From contig JANQHG010000185.1 in NCBI GenBank assembly GCA_028277115.1, positions 1 to 37,432 on the forward strand: 37,432 nt of DNA, written 5' to 3'. The first letter of the stretch is position 1, and every line of letters begins with the position of its first letter. The position numbers and the translations under genes are program-made. Origin of the DNA: Azospirillaceae bacterium. GTDB taxonomy: Bacteria > Pseudomonadota > Alphaproteobacteria > Azospirillales > Azospirillaceae. Below the pieces are notes generated by a model, which was not told the origin of the DNA, searched no databases, and was given only the letters and a program-made list of their open reading frames with translations. Below, piece after piece: positions 1 through 7,597 of the stretch.

Positions 1-1
1 A

Positions 2-2371
2 CCGGCGCGACTGGTGGAGACCGGCCGCGGGCCGGCCGCGCTGGCGCTGACCACGCCGCATGGCGAGACCCGGTTCGACGGCGCCGTGCAGGTCGCGCCG
101 TTGCCCGGGCTCGACGGCACGTTCCGCCTGGCGGTGCCGTCGGTCGCGGCGCTGGCGCGCTGGCTCGGCCGGCCGCTGCCGGACGGTCGCGACCCGGGTG
201 GCGTCGAAGCGACCGCGCGCTCCGGCGCCGACGGACGGTCGGTCACGCTCGCCGACGCCGTCGTCTCAGGCGACGGGGTGCGCGTCGCCGCCGAGGGGTC
301 GCTCGACCTCACCGGCGCGGCGCCGCGGCTCGCGCTCACCATGACCAGCGACCCGCTCGACCTCGACCGGTTCCTGCCGGCGCCGGCACCCGGGTCGCAC
401 CCGGGCACCGATCCCGGACCGCCGGCGCCGGCGCCCGCCGGCGGCGCGCCGGCGGGCGGCCTGCTGACGCTCCTGTCCGACCGGCCGATCCCGCTCGACC
501 GACTGCGCACCGCCGCCGCGACGATCGATCTTCGGCTCGGGGGAATCACGGGCCGTGGGGTGACGGTCGGCCCGACCGCGCTGCGGCTCGACCTCGCCGA
601 CGGCCGGCTGGTTGCCACCCTCGACCAGGACCAGTTGGTCGGCGGCCGGGTCACCGCCCGGGTCACCGGCGACGCCACCGGCGCGGTGCCGACTCTGTCG
701 GCCCGACTTGCGGTCGCCGGGCTCGACACCGCGGCGCTCACCGGTGCCGCCGCGCGCGGCCCACTGTCGCTCGAGCTCGCGGTGGACAGTCGGGGCATGA
801 GCCCGCGCGCGCTCGCGGGCGCGCTCTTCGGCACCGCATCGCTTGCGTTTGACGGCCGCGCCGGGACGGTCGGCCCGGTCACTGCGACCCTGACGCTGCC
901 CGAGACCGGTGCGCCGGTCCAGCTGTCGGCAACCGCGATGGTGGCGGACCACCCGGCCGAACTGACCGCCACCACCGCACCGATGACCCGTCTGGTGCGC
1001 GCGACCAGCGCGCCGCTCGATCTGACCCTGACCACCCCGACCGGCAACGCCCATCTCGACACCGAGCTGACACTGGCCCCGACCGTCAGCCTCGACGGGA
1101 CGATCACCGGCCGGGGCGAGGTGCCGACCCCGCTCGCGCTCCGGGCTGCGGTCGGCGCGACACCGACGACGCTGTCGTTGACCGACCTTTCGGTCTCCGG
1201 CGATGACGTGGCGTTGACCGGCGACGTTCGGCTCGACCTCGCCGCCGCGCCGCCGCGCCTTGATGCCACGCTCGCGGTGACCAAGGCGGTGCTCGACCGG
1301 TTTTTTCCGGCGCCGCCCCCGGCGGCGGGTGGACCGGAGGCCGCGGGGCCGACCGACTTGGGCGGGTCCGCGCCGCCGCCGTGGCCGACCGCGCCGTTGC
1401 CGCTCGACCGGCTCGCCGCGTTCGACGCCACGGTTGGGGTGACGCTCGCGTCAGCGACCGCCAACGGGCTCGCGATCGGGCCGGGCGCGGCGACGCTCAA
1501 GGTGACCGCAGCGCGGCTCGACCTGTCGCTTGAGCCGCTGTCGGTCGCCAATGGGACGGTCACGGGGGCGGTGACCGCCGACGGGGCGGCCGTGCCGCCC
1601 CGGGTGTCCGGCTGGCTGCAGGTCGACGGCGTCGCCGCCGGCCCGGTGGTCGCGGCCGCGACCGGCGCCGCCACGCTGACCGGCACGACGGATGGTCGGG
1701 CGGACCTCGAAGCGCGCGGGGACAGCGTCCGCGACCTGGTCGGACGTTTGGCGGGCAGCGGCCGGCTCGGGTTTCGCGACGGGACGATCCAGGGGATCAA
1801 CATTCCGGCGATGCTGCGCGGGCTCGGCCGGCTCGGCTTGGACCCGGGTGTCGCCGCGGGGCGGCGCACCGACTTCGCGTCGCTCGGCGGCAGCTTCCAT
1901 GCGACCGACGGCGTGATCAGCTCGACCGACCTCGACCTCAAGGCGCCGCTGGTGCGGGTGTCGGGCGGTGCGCGGGTCGCGCTGCCGCCGCGCACGATCG
2001 ACGCCGAGGTCATCGCGAAACTGGTCGGCACGCTGACCGGCCAGGGCGGCGGCGACAGCCTGGTCGGGCTGCCGGTGCCGATCCGGGTCACCGGACCTTG
2101 GCATGCCACGGCGGTCACGATCGACTGGAGCGGCGTGGTCGAGCAGGCCGTCCGGGACCCCGAGTTGCTGCGCCTGTTGCCGGACGAGCTGCGCACCACC
2201 GTCGATGGGCTCGGCGGTGGCGCCGAGCGGCTGCTCGACGCGCTTGACCGGGTGATCCCACCATCGGGCCGCCCCGAGGGGGGCGGGCCCTCCGGCGTCG
2301 AGGGCGACGGCGATGCCGGACCGGTGCCGGAGGAGGCGGTGCGTATCTTGAGGGGGCTGTTCGGGCGTTAG
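2..2371 (+). CDS. AsmA-family envelope protein, 3' part (5' end outside window)
   Basis: The reading frame is open to the left edge, so this is the C-terminal 789 or so residues of a longer protein. The last 200 residues show the AsmA C-terminal pattern: a stretch around GTIQGINIPAMLRGLG, then a strand-rich block ending in VTIDW. AsmA-like proteins are inner-membrane-anchored, beta-rich periplasmic proteins thought to help move lipids to, or maintain, the outer membrane. Two proline/alanine-rich linkers (roughly residues 125-155 and 430-460 of the visible part) each follow an LDRF(L/F)PAP motif and precede a (I/L)PLDRL motif. The visible protein is therefore built from two tandem units of about 300 residues. 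The stop is followed by a GC-rich repeat. The family call is confident, the exact function is not. Confidence 0.8.
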   Translation, partial: PARLVETGRGPAALALTTPHGETRFDGAVQVAPLPGLDGTFRLAVPSVAALARWLGRPLPDGRDPGGVEATARSGADGRSVTLADAVVSGDGVRVAAEGSLDLTGAAPRLALTMTSDPLDLDRFLPAPAPGSHPGTDPGPPAPAPAGGAPAGGLLTLLSDRPIPLDRLRTAAATIDLRLGGITGRGVTVGPTALRLDLADGRLVATLDQDQLVGGRVTARVTGDATGAVPTLSARLAVAGLDTAALTGAAARGPLSLELAVDSRGMSPRALAGALFGTASLAFDGRAGTVGPVTATLTLPETGAPVQLSATAMVADHPAELTATTAPMTRLVRATSAPLDLTLTTPTGNAHLDTELTLAPTVSLDGTITGRGEVPTPLALRAAVGATPTTLSLTDLSVSGDDVALTGDVRLDLAAAPPRLDATLAVTKAVLDRFFPAPPPAAGGPEAAGPTDLGGSAPPPWPTAPLPLDRLAAFDATVGVTLASATANGLAIGPGAATLKVTAARLDLSLEPLSVANGTVTGAVTADGAAVPPRVSGWLQVDGVAAGPVVAAATGAATLTGTTDGRADLEARGDSVRDLVGRLAGSGRLGFRDGTIQGINIPAMLRGLGRLGLDPGVAAGRRTDFASLGGSFHATDGVISSTDLDLKAPLVRVSGGARVALPPRTIDAEVIAKLVGTLTGQGGGDSLVGLPVPIRVTGPWHATAVTIDWSGVVEQAVRDPELLRLLPDELRTTVDGLGGGAERLLDALDRVIPPSGRPEGGGPSGVEGDGDAGPVPEEAVRILRGLFGR

Positions 2372-2396
2372 ACAAAAGCCGACGCCCGTTGCGCGG

Positions 2397-2528
2397 GTTT
2401 GGGGGCCGGCGCCCCCATGGTCAGAAGGTTTCACCCCCCCCCGACCAGGGGTTACCCCCTGAACCCCATTAAGTGGGGGTCAAGGGGGGCAACCCCCTTG
2501 CGGGGGTCGAGGGGGCAGCGCCCCCCGA
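2397..2528 (+). repeat. GC-rich intergenic repeat, copy 1
   Basis: The stretch runs through GGGGGCCGGCGCCCCC, a block reading ACCAGGGGTTACCCCCTGAA, and several G-run/C-run hairpins. The same order of blocks occurs in the same orientation at 30496-30578 and inverted at 21311-21407. A shorter relative lies at 18401-18466. The remaining intergenic DNA up to 2664 shows no gene. Confidence 0.75.
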
Positions 2529-2664
2529 ACGGCCGTCAGGCCGAACGACGGCACCGAGACCAAGACAAGGCGATGACGGGCGCACCAACTCCGGGTGCTC
2601 AGTCGTGCGGGTCGCGCTCGCGATCGCCGACGCGGTAGCGCCAGGCGGGTCCCGGTCGTCGGGA

Positions 2665-3141
2665 TTACAAAAAGAACGACTTCAAGACCAGAGAGAAGAC
2701 GCCGGCAACCACTAAGCCAAGCATCCATCGCATCAAATTCATCTCACCGCGCAGTATGGCAATCTCTCGATGCAATACGGCGGTCTCTCGATCGATCTTC
2801 GCACTAAGTTTTTGGTCAATACCGTCGATCTTGGACGAAAGCCTGTGATCGACACCATCGATTTGGGACGAGAGCCTCTGGTCAACACCATCGATCTTGG
2901 ACGAGAGCCTGTGATCGACGCCATCGATCTTGGACGACAGGCCCTGGTCGACGCTGTCGATTTTGGACGAGAGCCGCTCAATGCCGACCGTCACGGCAGA
3001 TTCATGCCGTTCTTGACGACTCTCGACAGCCGACAGGCGCTCCCGGTCCGCAGCGACCGCCTCAGCCGCCCGCCGCGCTTGGTCGTCCGGTGTGCCGGCC
3101 GCCCGAAAGGCGTCGTAGAGCTCGGTGATCATAACCGTCAT
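2665..3141 (-). CDS. Coiled-coil protein with C-terminal membrane anchor (DUF1640/CCDC90-like)
   Basis: This is a 158-residue protein. Residues 1-45 form a charged helix (ELYDAFRAAGTPDDQARRAAEA), as in DUF1640-type proteins. Residues 55-120 consist of consecutive 11-residue units of the type LSSKIDGVDHR, which predict a long coiled coil with a hendecad period. The last 25 residues (MRWMLGLVVAGVFSLVLKSFFL) form one membrane helix, giving a tail-anchored rod. The start at 3141 has a purine-rich stretch just upstream, and a start three codons in is also possible. It lies 34 bp after the yihY-like gene on the same strand, so the two may be co-transcribed. No specific function can be given. The DNA is correspondingly repetitive in 33-bp units between about 2815 and 2980. 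Confidence 0.75.
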   Translation of the reverse strand: MTVMITELYDAFRAAGTPDDQARRAAEAVAADRERLSAVESRQERHESAVTVGIERLSSKIDSVDQGLSSKIDGVDHRLSSKIDGVDQRLSSQIDGVDHRLSSKIDGIDQKLSAKIDRETAVLHREIAILRGEMNLMRWMLGLVVAGVFSLVLKSFFL

Positions 3142-3175
3142 GACCCTCGCTCCCCTCGGTCGGCAAATCGGTTGC

Positions 3176-4591
3176 TCACATCGCCGGCGCGGCGGGCTCG
3201 CAGCGCAAATCGCGCAACAGGGTCGTCGTCGAGGTCCCGGCGAGCAGGTCCTTCAGCGTCACCGACAGCCGGGTCCGCTCGCACGCCTCGGCGGCGTCGA
3301 GCAGGTGCGCGCACGCGTCCTTGAGCGCGGTGTCGAGGCCCGAGAGGTCGTAGACATTGCCGCGGATCCCGACCTCGAGCGACAATGCCAGGTCGTACAA
3401 GGTCGCCTCGGACAGATCGCGGGTCAGAACCCAGCTGTCGCGGTTGGTGCGGGCGACCCAATCGCTTTCGCGCAAGACCTCGAGCATTGCCTCGACCAAC
3501 ACGCCGCCGACCCGCACCCGGTGGACCAGCGGCCGGCGCCTGAGCCCGCCGCCGCCGCGCGATGCCGAGTAGAGCTCGGACAACAATGCGACCGCGATGG
3601 TCAGCCGCGGCGACGGCGCGAGGCCGCCGAGGCCGCTTCGGGTGCGCGACAGCTTGTCCGCGCGCCACTCCGGCAACGCCGCGCACAGCTCGGCGCCGAC
3701 CAACACCGTGGACCACGCGATGTACAGCCACAGCAGGAAGATCGGCACGGTCGACAACGCGCCGTAGATCGTCTGATAGGCCGGGAACGACTGGACATAC
3801 CAGACGAACAGGAACTTCGAGAGTTCGAGCAACAGCGCCGCGATCGCGCCGCCGAGCATCGCGTCCGGCCAGTGAACCACCCGGTTGGGGATGATGATAT
3901 AGACCAGGGTGAAGCCGACGAACTCGAAGGTCAGCGGCAGATAGGGGCCGTACCAGGCGAACGGCGCCCACATGCTTTCCATGTCCGAGCTGTCGATGGT
4001 CGAAAACAGCGTGCTCGACACCGAAAAGCTGGCACCCAGCAACAACGGCGCCAGGGTCAGCAGGGCCCAGAACGACAACAGGCGGGTCAACAGCGGCCGC
4101 GGCTCGCTGACCCGCCAGATCGCGCCGAACGACCCCTCGATCGTCGACAGCAACAACACCGCCGACACCGCCAAGCCGACCACACCGAACGCCGTGGTCT
4201 GGCCGGCGTTTTCCATGAAGCTCGCGACATAGTCGCGCACCGCCAGCCCGACCTCGGGCACCAGGTTGGAGAACAGAAAATCCTGTGCCTGGTTGCGCAA
4301 ACGATGGAACGCCGGGAACGCCGAAAAGATCGAAAACCCGATCGTCAACAGCGGGACCATCGCGAGCAGCGAGGTGTAGGTCAGTGCCGACGCGGTCTGG
4401 AAGCAGTTGTCGTAGTAAAAGCGCCGACCGGCGAAGTAGAAGAAGCCGGCGACCTCGTGACCGATCGCCGCCGCGCAACGCCCGACGCGGTCGACGATGC
4501 CGCGCGCGAACCGACCGGTTCGCTCGACGACGGTCTCGGAAGCGGTTTGGGGCGGGGTCGGGGCGTCCATGGGAGCAAACGCGGGCCTCAT
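3176..4591 (-). CDS. YihY/BrkB-family inner membrane protein
   Basis: The protein has 471 residues from the chosen ATG. The family signature is visible: FYYDNCFQTASALTYTSLLA near the first membrane helix, LSTIEGSFGAIW, then FVWYVQSFPAYQTIYGAL followed by FLLWLYIAWSTVLVGAE. About six membrane helices are expected between residues 45 and 305. The family was once annotated as ribonuclease BN, but that assignment is wrong for YihY, and the real role is unknown. A hydrophilic tail of about 160 residues follows, with a possible winged-helix segment (LEVLRESDWVARTNRDSWVLTRDL). The frame is open for 70 codons upstream, but that would run into fabI, so the ATG at 4591 facing the fabI promoter region was preferred. 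The alternative ATG at 4570 cannot be excluded. Confidence 0.85.
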   Translation of the reverse strand: MRPAFAPMDAPTPPQTASETVVERTGRFARGIVDRVGRCAAAIGHEVAGFFYFAGRRFYYDNCFQTASALTYTSLLAMVPLLTIGFSIFSAFPAFHRLRNQAQDFLFSNLVPEVGLAVRDYVASFMENAGQTTAFGVVGLAVSAVLLLSTIEGSFGAIWRVSEPRPLLTRLLSFWALLTLAPLLLGASFSVSSTLFSTIDSSDMESMWAPFAWYGPYLPLTFEFVGFTLVYIIIPNRVVHWPDAMLGGAIAALLLELSKFLFVWYVQSFPAYQTIYGALSTVPIFLLWLYIAWSTVLVGAELCAALPEWRADKLSRTRSGLGGLAPSPRLTIAVALLSELYSASRGGGGLRRRPLVHRVRVGGVLVEAMLEVLRESDWVARTNRDSWVLTRDLSEATLYDLALSLEVGIRGNVYDLSGLDTALKDACAHLLDAAEACERTRLSVTLKDLLAGTSTTTLLRDLRCEPAAPAM

Positions 4592-4605
4592 CTCGTTGGT
4601 GCCGT

Positions 4606-4633
4606 TTGACGGGTGGGACCTTTGGTGTAGGAT
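4606..4633 (+). promoter_or_regulatory. Probable sigma-70 promoter of fabI
   Basis: TTGACG (4606-4611), a 16-nt spacer and TAGGAT (4628-4633) match the -35/-10 consensus at 5/6 and 4/6. It lies 43 nt before the fabI ATG in the only gap between two divergent genes. Confidence 0.55.
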
Positions 4634-4676
4634 ACCCCCGCACGGCTTGCGGTATCCATCCAATAGAGAGTCATCG

Positions 4677-5531
4677 ATGACCAGTCCCTCTCCGCTCATG
4701 GCTGGCAAGCGCGGCCTGATCATGGGCGTGGCCAACGACCGATCGATTGCCTGGGGCATTGCCAGCACGCTTGCGGCGCACGGCGCCGACCTCGCCTTCA
4801 CCTATCAGGGTGAGGCGTTGGAAAAAAGGGTCAAGCCCCTGGCAGAGTCGGTCGGCGCCAACCTGGTGTTGCCGTGCGACGTATCTGACGACGACGCGAT
4901 CGACCGGACCTTCGAGCAGTTGGCGGCCAGCTGGGACCGCATCGACTTTCTGGTCCACGCGATCGCCTTTTCCGACAAGGCCGAGCTCGACGGCCAATAC
5001 CTGGATACCAGCCGCGCCAACTTTGCGCGCACCATGGACATTTCCTGCTATTCATTCACCGCGGTGTGTCGCCGGGCCGCCCGGCTGATGGTCGAGGGCG
5101 GCAGCCTGTTGACCATGAGCTATTACGGCGCCGAACGGGTGATGCCGCACTACAACGTTATGGGGGTCGCCAAGGCGGCGCTCGAGGCGAGCGTGCGCTA
5201 CCTGGCCGCTGACCTCGGCGGCCGGCGCATCCGGGTCAACGCGATCTCGGCCGGGCCGATCAAGACGCTGGCCGCCAGCGGCATCGGCGACTTCCGCTAT
5301 ATCCTGAAGTGGAACGAATACAACGCGCCGCTGCGGCGAAATGTCACGATCCACGAAGTCGGCAACGCCGCGCTCTATTTGTTGAGCGACCTTGGCAGCG
5401 CGGTCACCGGCGAGGTCCATCACGTCGACAGCGGCTACCATACGGTCGGCATGGTCTCGATCGACGGCGCCGCCGACACCGCGGCCCTGCTGCAAGGCCT
5501 GGTCGGGGGTGCCGCCAAAGCCGGCGCCTGA
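4677..5531 (+). CDS. fabI: Enoyl-[acyl-carrier-protein] reductase (NADH)
   Basis: The protein has 284 residues, close to the usual FabI length. It reduces trans-2-enoyl-ACP in the last step of each fatty acid elongation cycle in the cytoplasm. Residues 13-25 ([13 protein letters not shown]) form the FabI-type dinucleotide-binding loop. The catalytic set is Tyr149, Tyr159 and Lys166 (Y-x6-K in YNVMGVAK), matching the 10-residue spacing of the two tyrosines in E. coli Fab[15 protein letters not shown] is the substrate-binding loop. The frame is open 60 codons upstream, but the ATG at 4677, after GAGAG and downstream of the promoter, fits the family N-terminus. aroC follows after 25 bp, so the two are probably one transcript. 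Confidence 0.95.
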   Translation: MTSPSPLMAGKRGLIMGVANDRSIAWGIASTLAAHGADLAFTYQGEALEKRVKPLAESVGANLVLPCDVSDDDAIDRTFEQLAASWDRIDFLVHAIAFSDKAELDGQYLDTSRANFARTMDISCYSFTAVCRRAARLMVEGGSLLTMSYYGAERVMPHYNVMGVAKAALEASVRYLAADLGGRRIRVNAISAGPIKTLAASGIGDFRYILKWNEYNAPLRRNVTIHEVGNAALYLLSDLGSAVTGEVHHVDSGYHTVGMVSIDGAADTAALLQGLVGGAAKAGA

Positions 5532-5556
5532 GCGCGGCCGGCGGACCGCCCGCGCG

Positions 5557-6648
5557 ATGGCCGGCAACAGCTTCGGCACGCTGTTTCGCGTCACCACCTT
5601 CGGCGAGAGCCATGGGGCGGCGATCGGCGCGGTGATCGACGGCGTGCCGCCGCGGCTGCCGCTCGACGAAGCGCCGATCCAGGCCGCACTCGACCGCCGC
5701 CGGCCCGGCCAGTCGCGCTTCACCACCCAGCGCCGCGAGCCCGACCGGGTGCGCATCCTGTCGGGGGTGTTCGAGGGGCGGACCACCGGCAGCCCGATCG
5801 CGCTCGAGATCGAGAACACCGACCAGCGCTCCAAGGATTATGACGAGATCCGGGACAAGTTCCGCCCCGGCCACGCCGACTACACCTATTGGGTCAAGTA
5901 CGGCATCCGCGACCATCGCGGCGGCGGCCGGTCGTCGGCGCGCGAGACCGCGTGCCGGGTCGCGGCCGGCGCGGTCGCGACGCTGGTGCTGGGGCCTGCG
6001 ATCACGATCCGCGGCGCCCTGATCCAGCTCGGGCCGCACCGGATCGAGCGCGCGCGCTGGGACTGGGCCGAGATCGGGCGCAACCCGTTCTTCTGCCCCG
6101 ACCCGGTGGCGGCGGCCGACTGGGCCGACTGGCTCGACGGCGTGCGCAAGGCGGGGTCGAGCGCCGGCGCGGTGATCGAGCTGGTCGCCGACGGCGTGCC
6201 CGCGGGCCTGGGCGCGCCGGTCTACGACAAGCTCGACGGCGACCTCGCGCGCGCCCTCATGACGATCAACGCGGTCAAGGGGGTCGAGATCGGCGAGGGC
6301 TTTGCCGCCGCCGCTCTGTCGGGCGAGGACAATGCCGACGAGATGCGGATCGGCGCCGACGGCCGCCCGGTGTTCCTGGCCAACCATGCGGGCGGCATCC
6401 TGGGCGGCATTTCGACCGGCCAGCCGATCGTCGCGCGCTTTGCGGTCAAGCCGACCAGCTCGATCCTGACCCCGCGACGCACGATCGACATCCACGGCCG
6501 CGAGACCGAAATCGTGACCAAGGGCCGCCACGACCCGTGCGTCGGCATCCGCGCGGTGCCGGTCGGCGAGGCGATGATGGCGTGCGTGCTCGCCGACCAT
6601 CTGTTGCGCCAGCGCGCGCTCGCCGGGTCGGTCCCCGATGGCCCTTGA
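5557..6648 (+). CDS. aroC: Chorismate synthase
   Basis: The protein has 363 residues. It converts 5-enolpyruvylshikimate-3-phosphate to chorismate, the last common step to aromatic amino acids and folate, using reduced FMN. All three family signatures are present: [15 protein letters not shown] near the N-terminus, [18 protein letters not shown] around residue 125, and [17 protein letters not shown] near the C-terminus. The ATG at 5557 gives the standard [20 protein letters not shown] start. Longer in-frame starts would lie inside fabI. Its end overlaps the next gene by 11 bp, so fabI-aroC-SDR is likely an operon. Confidence 0.96.
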   Translation: MAGNSFGTLFRVTTFGESHGAAIGAVIDGVPPRLPLDEAPIQAALDRRRPGQSRFTTQRREPDRVRILSGVFEGRTTGSPIALEIENTDQRSKDYDEIRDKFRPGHADYTYWVKYGIRDHRGGGRSSARETACRVAAGAVATLVLGPAITIRGALIQLGPHRIERARWDWAEIGRNPFFCPDPVAAADWADWLDGVRKAGSSAGAVIELVADGVPAGLGAPVYDKLDGDLARALMTINAVKGVEIGEGFAAAALSGEDNADEMRIGADGRPVFLANHAGGILGGISTGQPIVARFAVKPTSSILTPRRTIDIHGRETEIVTKGRHDPCVGIRAVPVGEAMMACVLADHLLRQRALAGSVPDGP

Positions 6649-7402
6649 GGCAGTGCGTGCCGGCACCCGCCGGGTCGTCCTGGTCACCGGCGGCAGCCGC
6701 GGCATCGGCCTGGCGCTGGTCGGCGCGCTCACCGAGGCCGGCTACCGGGTCGCGACCTGCAGCCGCAGCGCGACCCCGGCGCTCGACGCACTGATCACCA
6801 GCCACGGCGCCGAGCGGATCAGCTGGCACGCCGCGACGATCGGCGACGCCGCCTCGGAGCAGGCGCTGGTCGCGGCCACCGTGGCCTGGGCCGGCGCCGA
6901 CGGCCTGTGGGGCCTGGTCAACAACGCCGGGATCGCCGGCGCCGGCATCCTTGCGACCTTCCCGGTGCCCGACATTGAACGGATCATCGCGGTCAATCTG
7001 ACCGGCGCGCTGCGGCTGAGCCGTCTGGTGGTCCGGGTGATGCTGGAGCAACCGCCGGGCGGCCGCCTGGTCAACGTGAGCTCGGTCATCGGCAACCGCG
7101 GCTTCACCGGGCTCGCCGCCTATTCGGCCTCCAAGGCCGGGCTCGACGGCATGACCCGCGCGCTCGCCCGCGAACTCGGACGCCGGCGGATCACGGTCAA
7201 CGCGGTCGCGCCCGGCTACCTCGCAACCGAGCTGTCGGCCGAGCTCGGCGACGCCCAGCGCCGCCAGATCGTCCACCGCACCCCCCTCGGCCGCCTCGCC
7301 ACCCTCGACGACGTCACCGCGGTGGTCGCGTTCCTGCTCAGCGACGCCGCCCAGTTCATCACCGGCCAGACGATCGCGGTCGACGGCGGGCTGACCTGCT
7401 GA
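6638..7402 (+). CDS. Short-chain dehydrogenase/reductase, FabG-like
   Basis: The protein has 254 residues and a classical SDR layout: TGGSRGIG at 17-24 for NAD(P)H binding, NNAG at 95-98, catalytic Ser149, Tyr162 and Lys166 (YSASK), and a C-terminal [12 protein letters not shown] strand. The sequence is close to 3-oxoacyl-ACP reductases, and linkage to fabI makes a fatty acid role attractive, but SDR substrate cannot be read from sequence. The start overlaps aroC by 11 bp. The stop at 7402 faces the stop of the minus-strand ATPase gene 28 bp away, so this marks the edge of the accessory region. Confidence 0.9.
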   Translation: MALEAVRAGTRRVVLVTGGSRGIGLALVGALTEAGYRVATCSRSATPALDALITSHGAERISWHAATIGDAASEQALVAATVAWAGADGLWGLVNNAGIAGAGILATFPVPDIERIIAVNLTGALRLSRLVVRVMLEQPPGGRLVNVSSVIGNRGFTGLAAYSASKAGLDGMTRALARELGRRRITVNAVAPGYLATELSAELGDAQRRQIVHRTPLGRLATLDDVTAVVAFLLSDAAQFITGQTIAVDGGLTC

Positions 7403-7420
7403 GCCGGAGCGCCGGCGTGC

Positions 7421-7597
7421 GCGGTCACCGTCAGGCCTGACCCTTGCGGCGCATGTTGAGCGCCAGCCGATAGATTTCCGGGACCGCATAGCGCACCGGC
7501 TCGGTGTCGGTACCTTCGTAGACGCTGATCAGGCCGACCTCGCGCGCCAACTCGATCAGCTCGGCCTGGATGTTCGCCTGTTTCAACTGTTCGGCCG
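7421..7597. repeat. Left copy of a 177-bp direct repeat (ATPase 3' end)
   Basis: This segment aligns without gaps to 11731-11907 (constant offset 4310), with scattered single-base differences. It holds the last 55 or so codons of the ATPase gene plus 10 bp beyond its stop. A further short identity (gacctgctga at 7393 and 11711) lies just outside with a shifted offset. Confidence 0.85.

Noticed and set aside
2815-2980. Regular short repeats that could suggest a CRISPR array
   Set aside because: The 33-bp units are contiguous, with no spacers, and encode the hendecad coiled coil.
3125-4609. Long plus-strand open frame (494 codons) opposite the YihY-like gene
   Set aside because: The translation is rich in R, Q, G and P with no fold pattern, while the minus strand encodes a clear membrane protein. 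It is a high-GC antisense shadow.
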